Shown: in pieces, positions 33,058 to 41,052 of the stretch
Numbering within the stretch: position 1 is the stretch's first letter
How the letters are laid out: each line of letters begins with the position of its first letter
Source of the DNA: Opitutaceae bacterium
GTDB taxonomy: Bacteria > Verrucomicrobiota > Verrucomicrobiia > Opitutales > Opitutaceae
DNA length: 64,000 nt
Direction of reading: 5' to 3'
NCBI GenBank assembly: GCA_028284235.1
Contig: JANQSC010000052.1
Location: 17,233 to 81,232 of the forward strand
Notes under the pieces: model-generated
Seen by the model: the letters and a program-made list of their open reading frames with translations, nothing else
Database searches by the model: none
What the model was told of the DNA's origin: nothing
Position numbers and translations under genes: made by a program

Positions 33058-34488
33058 ATGAGTGTCGAAGATGAGAGGACATACGATAAGGCAATCGTTG
33101 GGCTTCGTGGCGTTCAAAGTGATTTTTTTGACCTAATTCAAAGTCACTCGCTTTTTAGTCGTATCCAAATTATAGATCGTGAAAGCTGCCTGATAAACAA
33201 AAGTGGATGTGAAAATCCGGATACAGAAAGAGAAATTCTGGAGTTCTTTGAGTCGATCAATTCTTTCTGGAGATCGAACTACACAACAATCCAGAGTTTA
33301 ATCAAAAAGCTCCCAGGACGATACGTGAATATTGACCAAGGTCAACTACTGCCCGCTTTACGCAAGTACGGTCTCTTTTTCGACGGGCTCTTAGTCACGG
33401 ATCAATTACAACTCTCTGCAACAGATACTCTAGAGGATACGCATTATAGGTCATTGTCTGGTCCACTTCATATGAGTCTTAGTGCAGTTGCTCGTTATAT
33501 TGCGAATATAGACTTGTTTCTTCCCAAAAAAGGAGTGCCGAAAGCGTTTCTTGTTCCATCAATGAAATGCACTGATTCAAATTACAAAGACCACTGGACA
33601 AACAGTTCTCTATCAATTGCGACAAATTTTTTTTCGGAGCTATGCGACAATCAATTTGATTCACTCTATTCCTGCGGTGAGTATTCACTAAGTTCAAATA
33701 TATCCGAATCAAGACTCAACCCAGATTTGCTCAAGCGAATTTTTCATTTTAGGGGGGCCTCCAATTTAGAGCACCATGCTCAACTATTTCGAGAAGCGAT
33801 GAGAAAAGAACAAGGTAGGGTTTACGGTGACGAATTTACGCCATTGTATTTCACATTGCTAGACGCTTCAGGCAGAATCCACGAATATGAAAAATTTTCT
33901 TCAGAAGCCTACTTCTGGGGTCAAACAAATTCGATCCCCATTCCAAATGACATAGAGTTGTATAAATGGTGGGCAACAAGCAGTAGCAGGCACAGCTCGA
34001 AGGCACTTGGGCTCCCCTACGATGAAGACAGTCTATTTTTATTTGCTGGAGAATCACAGAATCTAGGATTTTTGCAAAACGTCCCAATCCAGGATTTTAT
34101 AGAAGCAGCGAACCTTTCATCAGCCCAGAGATTCAGGAGCGAACTTAAGCTGTCAGACAGCATGATTCGGTCCATGAGAACCCATGCCCAATCCAACGAT
34201 TTCGACGCTATAGCGAACAGCATAATTGATGCCATCAAAAAAATTGATAGTGAGCAGGATAAAGAGATACAGAGAGCCAACAGAGAATTCATGATTAACG
34301 CTAGTGGCACAACATGGGCAATTGGGCTACTTATCCTATCTCAGGCTTTCCCCCCACTTAGTTTCCTAAGCCTACTCGGTGGTGGATCAATTATAGGAAC
34401 CGTGCTTGCCGCGAAAAAGCGAAAAAGGATTCTCGACAAAATAAAGAGTAGGCCAATCACTGCGCTGTGCAATTGGCATGCCAAATGA
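33058..34488 (+). CDS. Unknown membrane-anchored protein, island cargo
   Basis: 476 residues from the ATG at 33058; a TTG at 33022 would extend it into the recombinase relic. Residues 1-390 are predicted soluble with a mixture of helices and no motif I can name. About 391-415 is a charged helix (IIDAIKKIDSEQDKEIQRAN) and 424-456 is a hydrophobic segment (WAIGLLILSQAFPPLSFLSL then GGGSIIGTVL) long enough for two passes, followed by a basic tail. The gene is strongly AT-rich, stands alone between two recombinase relics and a truncated ORF, and is the only large intact gene of the island. A phage-defence or interbacterial role is conceivable from position only. I do not assign a function. Confidence 0.75.
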   Translation: MSVEDERTYDKAIVGLRGVQSDFFDLIQSHSLFSRIQIIDRESCLINKSGCENPDTEREILEFFESINSFWRSNYTTIQSLIKKLPGRYVNIDQGQLLPALRKYGLFFDGLLVTDQLQLSATDTLEDTHYRSLSGPLHMSLSAVARYIANIDLFLPKKGVPKAFLVPSMKCTDSNYKDHWTNSSLSIATNFFSELCDNQFDSLYSCGEYSLSSNISESRLNPDLLKRIFHFRGASNLEHHAQLFREAMRKEQGRVYGDEFTPLYFTLLDASGRIHEYEKFSSEAYFWGQTNSIPIPNDIELYKWWATSSSRHSSKALGLPYDEDSLFLFAGESQNLGFLQNVPIQDFIEAANLSSAQRFRSELKLSDSMIRSMRTHAQSNDFDAIANSIIDAIKKIDSEQDKEIQRANREFMINASGTTWAIGLLILSQAFPPLSFLSLLGGGSIIGTVLAAKKRKRILDKIKSRPITALCNWHAK

Positions 34489-34860
34489 AGACATAGTATC
34501 ACTTTCAATAGTCATATCAACGACCTTCTTAGATAAGAAAACTCCCCGGAAACGCAAAGCGTTCAACCGAGTGCGGAACAGATCTATCTCTAAATGTTTG
34601 GCTTGTCGCTCTTTCGTAGCCTACATCGACCCTGCGAAACATTTGAAACTCTCTTCGGTTTCTTGCCGTCCCCAATCCTCTCTTCCCGATTTTGTAGCGA
34701 CTGGATCCGATTTTGAATCGACTTGTACCAAAAAATATCGATCGAGATCGAATTTCTCTGCGACTCTCGTTGACTCTGTTACGCAAGAAGAACGAACGGT
34801 CACCTTGTTCGCTCCCTAAAACGGAACGCTTCGCCCGAAACCGATCTCAAACGCTGAACT
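34489..34860. other. Gap within the island without a supported gene
   Basis: Open frames exist on both strands here (for example 34478-34819 on the plus strand), but their composition is Ser/Arg-rich without hydrophobic periodicity or a recognisable motif, and they overlap each other. I see no repeat family or RNA. Confidence 0.4.
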
Positions 34861-35097
34861 ATGGCACATTTCCCCGAGAGTCTCCCTCATTCTGAATGGG
34901 ATTTTTCCGAAATCGACGGAGAGGACCCGAACCGAGCTTTCCTTTACGAATACGCCAGAGACTCTGACCGCATCAAATCCCAAGTGAACCTACTCAGGGA
35001 GATGGATGGCTTCTGGTCTCCGTCAATGAGAGAACGAGATATCGAGTGTTTCGTGATGAGTCCGCTGCCCTCACCGCTGAGCTACAGGCCCGGTTAG
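34861..35097 (+). pseudogene. N-terminal fragment of an ORF cut off by the tRNA copy
   Basis: 78 codons. The first 55 (SEWDFSEIDGEDPNRAFLYE, YARDSDRIKSQVNLLREMDG) look like genuine protein, while the last 15 (SPLPSPLSYRPG) are the antisense of a tRNA 5' half. The original gene must have continued, so this is a truncated 5' end at the right boundary of the island. The family is not recognised. Confidence 0.5.
35051..35091 (-). pseudogene. tRNA-Ile remnant D (5' half), right boundary of the island
   Basis: The minus strand reads GGGCCTGTAGCTCAGCGGTG then AGGGCAGCGGACTCATCACG. This is the acceptor 5' strand, a complete D arm and the 5' side of the anticodon stem up to CTCAT, after which similarity to the intact tRNA stops. 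This is what a right attachment site looks like after crossover in the anticodon loop. Confidence 0.7.
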
Positions 35098-35235
35098 ATG
35101 AAAGTCTGGCTAACAAAACCTGTCGCCACACCTTCGCGAGAACACAATCACGGATTCACGCGAGGAATCCGATGCGAGAAATGTTCGCCATACTCATTCC
35201 ATCCAAGCACTCTCAAATCACTTTTCTCGTGCCCC

Positions 35236-36615
35236 ATGATTCTACCCCATCTCAAATCAGCGCGATTCGCAGCGCTTTCACTCGCGTTCTCCCTCGCTTC
35301 CCTCGCCAACGACTCCCGACCCAATATCGTCCTCATCCTCAGCGACGACCAAGCGTGGACGGACTACGGGTTCATGGGGCACTCGCATATCGAGACACCG
35401 CATCTCGATGCCCTAGCCGAACGCAGTCTCATCTTCGATCGGGGCTATGTCGCCTCCCCGCTTTGCCGCCCCTCTCTCGCCTCGATGGCCACCGGACTGT
35501 ATCCCTTTCAACACGGCGTCACCGGCAACGACGTCGATGGACGCAATCGACGGGCCGAGCTCGACAAGCCCGTGCAAGCCGCGTTTCACAGACTCCCGAG
35601 CTTCATCAAGTTGCTCACCGACAACGGCTACGTCGCCCACCAGTCGGGCAAATGGTGGGAAGGGTCCTGGCGAGACGGCAGCTTCACCCATGGAATGACC
35701 CACGGAGATCCCGAGCGCGGCGGACGGCACGGCGACCTCGGATTGAAAATCGGACGCGAATCAATGACGCCCATCACCGATTTCATCGACGAAGCAACGC
35801 GGGCTGAAACGCCCTTCCTCGTCTGGTATGCGCCCTTTCTTCCCCATACGCCGCACAATCCGCCCGATCGCTTTTTGGCGAACTACCAGACTCCCGGTCG
35901 GGCGGAAGATGTCGCCAAGTACTACGCGATGTGCGCATGGTTCGACGAGACTTGCGGTACACTTCTCAGCTATTTGGATACAAAAGGACTGACCGAGAAC
36001 ACGTTGGTCATCTACATCTGCGACAACGGTTGGGTTGCGCGCTCCGAGAACGCCGACGACCCGAATCAGGCGCTCTGGGCCCGATACGCTCTGCGCTCGA
36101 AAGGCTCGCCCTACGAAAACGGCATTCGCACGCCTATCCTGCTGTCCTGGCCGACCCGAATAAGCCCCGCCCGCTCGCCCCACTTCGCCCACGCCATCGA
36201 CCTCTTTCCCACGATCGCTGCCGCAGCAGGACTCAAGGCCCCCGACAATCTGCCCGGAATAAACCTCCTCGACAAACACGCGCGAGAGTCACGCTCCACC
36301 GTGTTCGGCGTCACCCACTCAATCTTCAACATGACGCCCGGCAACCCAGATGGAACCCTGCAATACCTTTGGGCTGTCGACAGCGACTGGAAGCTCATTC
36401 TCCGGTATGCCGGAGCGGATACGACACACTATAAAGATGTCCACATTTGGGATACCGCGCCCGCGCGTCTCTACAACTTGAAAAACGACCCGGGCGAGGC
36501 AAACGACCTCTCCAAAACGCATCCAGACATCGTCGCTCGCCTCCGCGCGAAGATCGGAGACTGGCATACGGTGGATCCGACTCTCCAGGCCTCCGAATCC
36601 GACAAGGGAGACTAG
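35236..36615 (+). CDS. Secreted sulfatase with C-R-P-S-L active-site motif
   Basis: 459 residues from the ATG at 35236, which gives a signal peptide (LKSARFAALSLAFSLASLA). IVLILSDDQAWTDYGFMGHS carries the metal-binding Asp pair and YICDNGWVAR the second metal site. The formylglycine motif reads C77-R-P-S-L81 within SPLCRPSLASMATGLYPF, so the arginine of CxPxR is leucine, although the cysteine and proline remain. Because FGE recognition and the active-site arginine both use that position, the activity needs testing. The gene is the first one to the right of the island. Confidence 0.9.
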   Translation: MILPHLKSARFAALSLAFSLASLANDSRPNIVLILSDDQAWTDYGFMGHSHIETPHLDALAERSLIFDRGYVASPLCRPSLASMATGLYPFQHGVTGNDVDGRNRRAELDKPVQAAFHRLPSFIKLLTDNGYVAHQSGKWWEGSWRDGSFTHGMTHGDPERGGRHGDLGLKIGRESMTPITDFIDEATRAETPFLVWYAPFLPHTPHNPPDRFLANYQTPGRAEDVAKYYAMCAWFDETCGTLLSYLDTKGLTENTLVIYICDNGWVARSENADDPNQALWARYALRSKGSPYENGIRTPILLSWPTRISPARSPHFAHAIDLFPTIAAAAGLKAPDNLPGINLLDKHARESRSTVFGVTHSIFNMTPGNPDGTLQYLWAVDSDWKLILRYAGADTTHYKDVHIWDTAPARLYNLKNDPGEANDLSKTHPDIVARLRAKIGDWHTVDPTLQASESDKGD

Positions 36616-36676
36616 GAACGTCTCGACAATTGAGTCGCCAAGCGCCTAACACTCCGAGAAACTGCTCGGAACAGTT

Positions 36677-37720
36677 ATGACCAAACGCAGAGCCCTTTGC
36701 ATCCTCGCCGCAACAAGCCTGGTTTCCGCCATTGCGGACACCACGCGCAGCGAATCGCTGGAGATCCACGAGGACCGATTCATCCCAATCGGAGGCATCG
36801 AGCATTGGGTGAGTATTAAGGGCGAGAATCGGGCCAACCCCGTCGTCCTTTTTATTCACGGCGGACCCGGAAACCCGCTCAGCAACTTGTCGGATTCCCT
36901 TTATTCTGGCTGGGAACAAGAATTCACGATCGTCCACTACGACCAGCGCGGATCCGGAAAAACTTATGGTCGCAATCTGCCCGTCGTCGAGCTGACGCAA
37001 GCGATCCTAGACGACAACGAGCTGACCCTCGAGCTGCTCGTAGAAGACGGAACGGAACTCGCGCGCTACTTGATCGACTATTTGGAAAAAGACACGCTCA
37101 TACTGAGCGGCACTTCTTGGGGATCCGCGCTCGCGGTCAACCTTTACCAGAACGCGCCCGAACTTTTCTCCGCGTACGTCGGCCTGTCTCAAATGGTCGA
37201 CTTCCAAGCCAACCTCGCGGCCAGCTACGCGCTCGTCCACAAAAGGGCGACCGAAAAAGCAGATACAAAGGCCTTGCAGATTCTCGATTCGCTCGGACCC
37301 CCGCATTGGACCAATCCACGCAACCCAGGCCGCTTGCGACGCATCATACGAGAATACGAACTGGAAACGACTGGCCCCTACCCCGACCTCCAATGGGGGG
37401 AACGCTACGACACCGCGGAAGGCAGAAACGCGTACTACGCGGGCGAGGAATTCTCATGGGTGAAGTTCGTCGGCATGAAAGGCGACGGCTTTTCTAATCA
37501 AGTCAATCTGCTCAACGGCGGCTTGCATTTCGAAGTACCCGTTTTTCTAATACAAGGGGAAGAAGATCTTTTGACGACGCCCGATATCAGCAAACGCTAT
37601 TTCGACCGGATCACGGCGCCTCGAAAAGAGTACCTCCTCGTTCCGGAAGCGGGCCACGATCCGAACATCGCCATGCTCGAGAAACAACTGAAAGTCCTTC
37701 GAGAATTGAAAGACGAATGA
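36677..37720 (+). CDS. Secreted alpha/beta hydrolase, prolyl aminopeptidase-like
   Basis: 347 residues with a weak signal peptide (RALCILAATSLVSAIAD). FIHGGPGNP is the oxyanion HGGPG of peptidase family S33, HYDQRGSGKT is the following strand, GTSWGSALAV is the nucleophile elbow (Ser in GxSxG form), and EAGHDP holds the late His. S33 members release N-terminal proline or hydrolyse esters and lactones. It overlaps the next gene by ATGA, so the two are cotranslated. Confidence 0.87.
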   Translation: MTKRRALCILAATSLVSAIADTTRSESLEIHEDRFIPIGGIEHWVSIKGENRANPVVLFIHGGPGNPLSNLSDSLYSGWEQEFTIVHYDQRGSGKTYGRNLPVVELTQAILDDNELTLELLVEDGTELARYLIDYLEKDTLILSGTSWGSALAVNLYQNAPELFSAYVGLSQMVDFQANLAASYALVHKRATEKADTKALQILDSLGPPHWTNPRNPGRLRRIIREYELETTGPYPDLQWGERYDTAEGRNAYYAGEEFSWVKFVGMKGDGFSNQVNLLNGGLHFEVPVFLIQGEEDLLTTPDISKRYFDRITAPRKEYLLVPEAGHDPNIAMLEKQLKVLRELKDE

Positions 37721-38475
37721 CGCCCTCCAAACGCGAACAGGTCTGCGCCCTCCTAAAAGCGATCGAAACCGGCGACTCGAACGCTGTCGCAGTCGTCGAC
37801 GAAAACCAGTATATTCAGCACAACCCGCTCACGCGAACCGGAAACGTCGGACTGGCGGAACTATTCAAGCGGCTCTCCAAAACCAATCCGAAGGTGGAAA
37901 TCGTCCGGGCCTTCGAGGACGGCGACTTTGTCTTCGCCCACACCGACTACGACTTCAACGTCGTCGAAGTGGGATTTGAAGTCTTTCGGTTCGAACGCGG
38001 CCGCATCGTCGAGCACTGGGACAATCTCCAGCTCAAACCCGCAGCCCCCAACCCCTCGGGACACAAAATGCTCGACGGTTCCACGGAGATCGCCGACCTC
38101 GACAAAACGGAGGAATCCCGAGCCCTCGTTCGCTCGTTTGTCGAAACCGTTCTCGTAAACGAGCAATTCGACGCGCTCGAGTCGTTCGTCGATTCGGAAA
38201 ACTACGTCGAGCACAGTCCGACTCTGTCCGACGGCCTTTCGTCCCTACGGGAATCGCTAACGACCAATGCGCCCCAACGCCGCTACCAAACCATCCATCG
38301 CGTGCTCGCCGAAGGCAACTTCGCTCTGAGCGTTACCGAAGGCAGCCGCGGCGACAAACACATCTCGTACTACGACCTTTTCCGCGTCGCCGACGGGAAG
38401 ATCGTCGAGCACTGGGACACCGTCGACGAAATCCCTCCCCGATCGCAATGGGTAAACGACAACGGGAAATTCTGA
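37717..38475 (+). CDS. Duplicated SnoaL-like (NTF2 fold) protein
   Basis: 252 residues made of two homologous halves (about 1-115 and 125-252). Each has an NxxYIQHNP or ENYVEHSP strand, a helix, DGDFVFAHTDY or EGNFALSVTEG, and FRFERGRIVEHWDN or FRVADGKIVEHWDT. The VEHWD signature is that of SnoaL-like polyketide-cyclase-type proteins, which are frequently small hydrolases or isomerases of unknown substrate. The tandem form is less common than the single domain. Translational coupling to the hydrolase upstream suggests a shared substrate. Confidence 0.88.
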   Translation: MTPSKREQVCALLKAIETGDSNAVAVVDENQYIQHNPLTRTGNVGLAELFKRLSKTNPKVEIVRAFEDGDFVFAHTDYDFNVVEVGFEVFRFERGRIVEHWDNLQLKPAAPNPSGHKMLDGSTEIADLDKTEESRALVRSFVETVLVNEQFDALESFVDSENYVEHSPTLSDGLSSLRESLTTNAPQRRYQTIHRVLAEGNFALSVTEGSRGDKHISYYDLFRVADGKIVEHWDTVDEIPPRSQWVNDNGKF

Positions 38476-38523
38476 ATTCCAATCTCGCGCCTACAGGGAT
38501 CCCCTCTTATCAAGGATAGCCAC

Positions 38524-39150
38524 ATGCTAGGTATCGAGAATTTCTGGACGTTTCTAATCGCATCGCTGCTGCTGAACCTCGCCCCCGGGCCCGACAATTT
38601 CTATATAATCGGCAGAAGCGTGGCCCAAGGCCCGACCGCAGGAGTGGTTTCCACTCTCGGAATCATCACCGGCGTGCTGGTCCACCTGCTGATCGGAGCG
38701 ATCGGTCTTTCCGCTCTCCTCGTCACCTCGTCCTACGCCTTCGCGGTGATCAAATACGCGGGCGCCGCCTATTTGATCTACCTTGGAATTCGGATGTTGC
38801 TCGAAAAGCGCACTCCCTCGCTTCCCAACGACGCTGGGCCGCGGCTGAGTCCCGCCAAGATATTCGTCCAAGGATTCCTGACCAATCTGCTAAATCCCAA
38901 AGTCGCCCTGTTCTTCCTCGCCTTCATACCACAATTCATCGCCGCTTCGAGCCCCAACCGATTCCTGTCGTTCATGGTTCTGGGCGCCACCTTCGCGATC
39001 TTGGGGCTTTTCGTTTGCATACTGATCGCTCTCTCCGCCGCCTACGTGAGCGCCCGATTTCGCCGGTCCGCCAACGGGCTCTCTCTTCTCGGTAAACTAA
39101 ACGGCGCGTTGTTCGTCTATCTCGGAGTCCGGCTCGCCTACTCCGATTGA
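38524..39150 (+). CDS. LysE/RhtB-family amino-acid exporter
   Basis: 208 residues, six membrane helices, with the family opening LLNLAPGPDNFYIIGRSVAQ and GFLTNLLNPKVALFFLAFIPQF in the middle. Family members export homoserine, threonine, lysine or related metabolites across the inner membrane. It follows the SnoaL-like gene by 48 bases and may belong to the same transcript. Confidence 0.92.
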   Translation: MLGIENFWTFLIASLLLNLAPGPDNFYIIGRSVAQGPTAGVVSTLGIITGVLVHLLIGAIGLSALLVTSSYAFAVIKYAGAAYLIYLGIRMLLEKRTPSLPNDAGPRLSPAKIFVQGFLTNLLNPKVALFFLAFIPQFIAASSPNRFLSFMVLGATFAILGLFVCILIALSAAYVSARFRRSANGLSLLGKLNGALFVYLGVRLAYSD

Positions 39151-39184
39151 ACCGACCATCGCGGATCGCCGCGATCCCAGACGA

Positions 39185-39886
39185 TCAAAGCAAGCCCGGC
39201 TTGAACTCGGAGTGGATCTTCTTCTGCGGCGGGCGAGCGCCGGTTTCCACCGAACGCGAGGCGCCCTCCTCAATCGACTCTTCTCGGCCAAGCGAGGCCA
39301 GATCCTCCGGCCGGTGGGCCTGTTCGCCCGCTCGAACCTCCCCGGCAGATTCTTCTTCGGACAGCTCCGATTCGGGGTCCTCGGCCGCTTCCTCCGAATC
39401 GCTGCGAGCCCCTTCGGCCATCAATTGCTGCACAGCCGGATTCCAAACACCCTGCTGATAGAGCTGGGCCGTTTCCTGGGCGTCGGCGATGCGCTTGTCG
39501 TTGGCCGCCTCCGAAGGCGACCAGCGCCCGAAACCCTGCCGTACCAGGATGGCGTTCAGGTACTCGTCCGCAAGCGAGTAAACCTCCGAAACCAACACGT
39601 CGCCCGTGTCGACCCGGACCGGGTTCACCCGGACACGCTTGCCACGAATCTCGGTGTGCAGAAACTCGAAGATCTGCTCGTCGAGCATCTCCTTCTCCGA
39701 GGCCATGTTCACGCCATTGAGACGAACCACGTTCGCCCGCTTGTCGTCGAATTCGACAAACAAGGCGTCCTTATTGAGGATCTCCTTAACCACGCCCTCG
39801 CGCTCTTGCTGCTCGTTCTTCTGGTTCATGACGAAAAACGCGACCAGCAAGGCCAAAGCTGAAAGCAGTGTGAAAAGCAGCACCAT
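39185..39886 (-). CDS. Membrane-anchored SNase-like protein
   Basis: 233 residues. One N-terminal membrane helix (2-20) is followed by an OB-fold section (30-145) resembling staphylococcal nuclease: VRLNGVNMASEKEMLDEQIF corresponds to the VRLxGIDxPE strand and helix, and YSLADEYLNAILVRQGFGRW to the YLNxxLVxxGxA region. The catalytic Arg/Glu/Arg are not evident, so it is probably a non-nucleolytic binder. The last 80 residues are an acidic, Ser/Glu-rich tail. It converges with the LysE gene. Confidence 0.7.
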   Translation of the reverse strand: MVLLFTLLSALALLVAFFVMNQKNEQQEREGVVKEILNKDALFVEFDDKRANVVRLNGVNMASEKEMLDEQIFEFLHTEIRGKRVRVNPVRVDTGDVLVSEVYSLADEYLNAILVRQGFGRWSPSEAANDKRIADAQETAQLYQQGVWNPAVQQLMAEGARSDSEEAAEDPESELSEEESAGEVRAGEQAHRPEDLASLGREESIEEGASRSVETGARPPQKKIHSEFKPGLL

Positions 39887-40066
39887 GTAGTTTAAGAGAC
39901 GCTACCTAAGGCCCCGTCTTAAATTTCCCGCTCCTCACAGGGGTTCTTATACGCGATTTTTACAGAATTCGCCCCTGAACTTGACGACCCGAGTTTCCTA
40001 CGATTCTAAGTCCCCTTTGCAACTCAGTCGGCCCATGACCAAACGCCCCTCTCCAACCAATCCTCA

Positions 40067-40873
40067 ATGCTGAACGCGGAAACGATAACGAGCCTGCAAA
40101 ATGCTCGCCTAAAAAACCTCGTCAAGCTGCGCAACCGGCGCCAGCGGGACCGACAAGGAGTGTTCATCGCGGAGGGTTACCGCGCCATTCACCGAGCCCT
40201 CGAGTCCGGCGTCGTCCCCCACGAAGTCTACTTCTGCCCGGACTGGTTTCTCGGCGAGAACGAGACCGCCCTCCTCGAGGAAGTGCAAGGTCGCGGCGCC
40301 GCCCTTTTTGAACTCAGCAAAATTGGCTTTGAAAAAGTCGCCTATCGCGATCGTCCCGAAGGCATCCTCGGCGTCTTCAACCAGTGGAACCACACCTTGG
40401 AAACCCTAGAACTCAAACCGAACCCCTTCCTTCTCGTCGCCGAATCAATCGAAAAACCAGGCAATCTCGGCACCATTCTCCGCTCGGCCGACGCGGCCGG
40501 CGTTGACGCGGTCATCTGCTGCGACCCCGTCACCGACCTCTTCAACCCCAACGTCATCCGCTCTTCAACAGGCGTCCTCTTCTCCATGACGGCCGTCATG
40601 ACTTCGACCGCCGAAACCATCGCCTGGCTCCAGTCAAAGAAGATCCGACCCGTCGCCACCACTCCCCACGCGAAACGCCTCCACACAGAAACGGACCTCT
40701 CCGGACCCGTCGCCATCGTCATGGGCAGCGAGCAATTCGGCCTCTCCAACACCTGGCTCGACGCATGCGAAACCCAGGTAAGAATTCCCATGGCCGGACA
40801 AGCCGACTCGCTCAACGTCGCCATGGCCACCCTCGTTACCCTCTTCGAAGCCGTCCGCCAACGAAGCGACTAG
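40067..40873 (+). CDS. SpoU/TrmH-family RNA 2'-O-ribose methyltransferase
   Basis: 268 residues. An N-terminal substrate-binding domain (1-105, LKNLVKLRNRRQRDRQGVFI) precedes the SPOUT domain with motif 1 EKPGNLGTILRSADAAG, motif 2 VMGSEQFGLS and motif 3 RIPMAGQADSLNVAMA, the trefoil knot that binds S-adenosylmethionine. The target is probably 23S rRNA or a tRNA. Which one cannot be read from the sequence. Confidence 0.93.
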   Translation: MLNAETITSLQNARLKNLVKLRNRRQRDRQGVFIAEGYRAIHRALESGVVPHEVYFCPDWFLGENETALLEEVQGRGAALFELSKIGFEKVAYRDRPEGILGVFNQWNHTLETLELKPNPFLLVAESIEKPGNLGTILRSADAAGVDAVICCDPVTDLFNPNVIRSSTGVLFSMTAVMTSTAETIAWLQSKKIRPVATTPHAKRLHTETDLSGPVAIVMGSEQFGLSNTWLDACETQVRIPMAGQADSLNVAMATLVTLFEAVRQRSD

Positions 40874-40945
40874 GTCGCAGCTGCCCGCCCTCAGCCTGAA
40901 AACCCGCCCCGCCCTGGCATCGATCAGAATCGTTCCACAATGCAA

Positions 40946-40961
40946 TTTTGATTAATCAAAA
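40946..40961. promoter_or_regulatory. Perfect 16-bp palindrome, candidate metal-regulator operator
   Basis: TTTTGATTAATCAAAA is a perfect inverted repeat 92 bases before the TonB receptor start in an AT-rich stretch, and GTCGATTAAAATTA 10 bases on looks like a second, half site. DtxR/MntR and Zur-type regulators bind such AT-rich dyads. The operon behind it encodes metal uptake and includes a DtxR-like module. The regulator identity is an inference. Confidence 0.5.
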
Positions 40962-41052
40962 TAAAAAGTTTGTCGATTAAAATTACCTATTGACAACGCT
41001 CAAACTATATCCGAATTCCTATCCTGGCCCATACTGATTCGACCGAGCCGAA

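Noticed and set aside
34478..34819. 113-codon frame after the island membrane protein
   Set aside because: No hydrophobic core or motif, it overlaps the preceding gene, and competing frames exist on the other strand.
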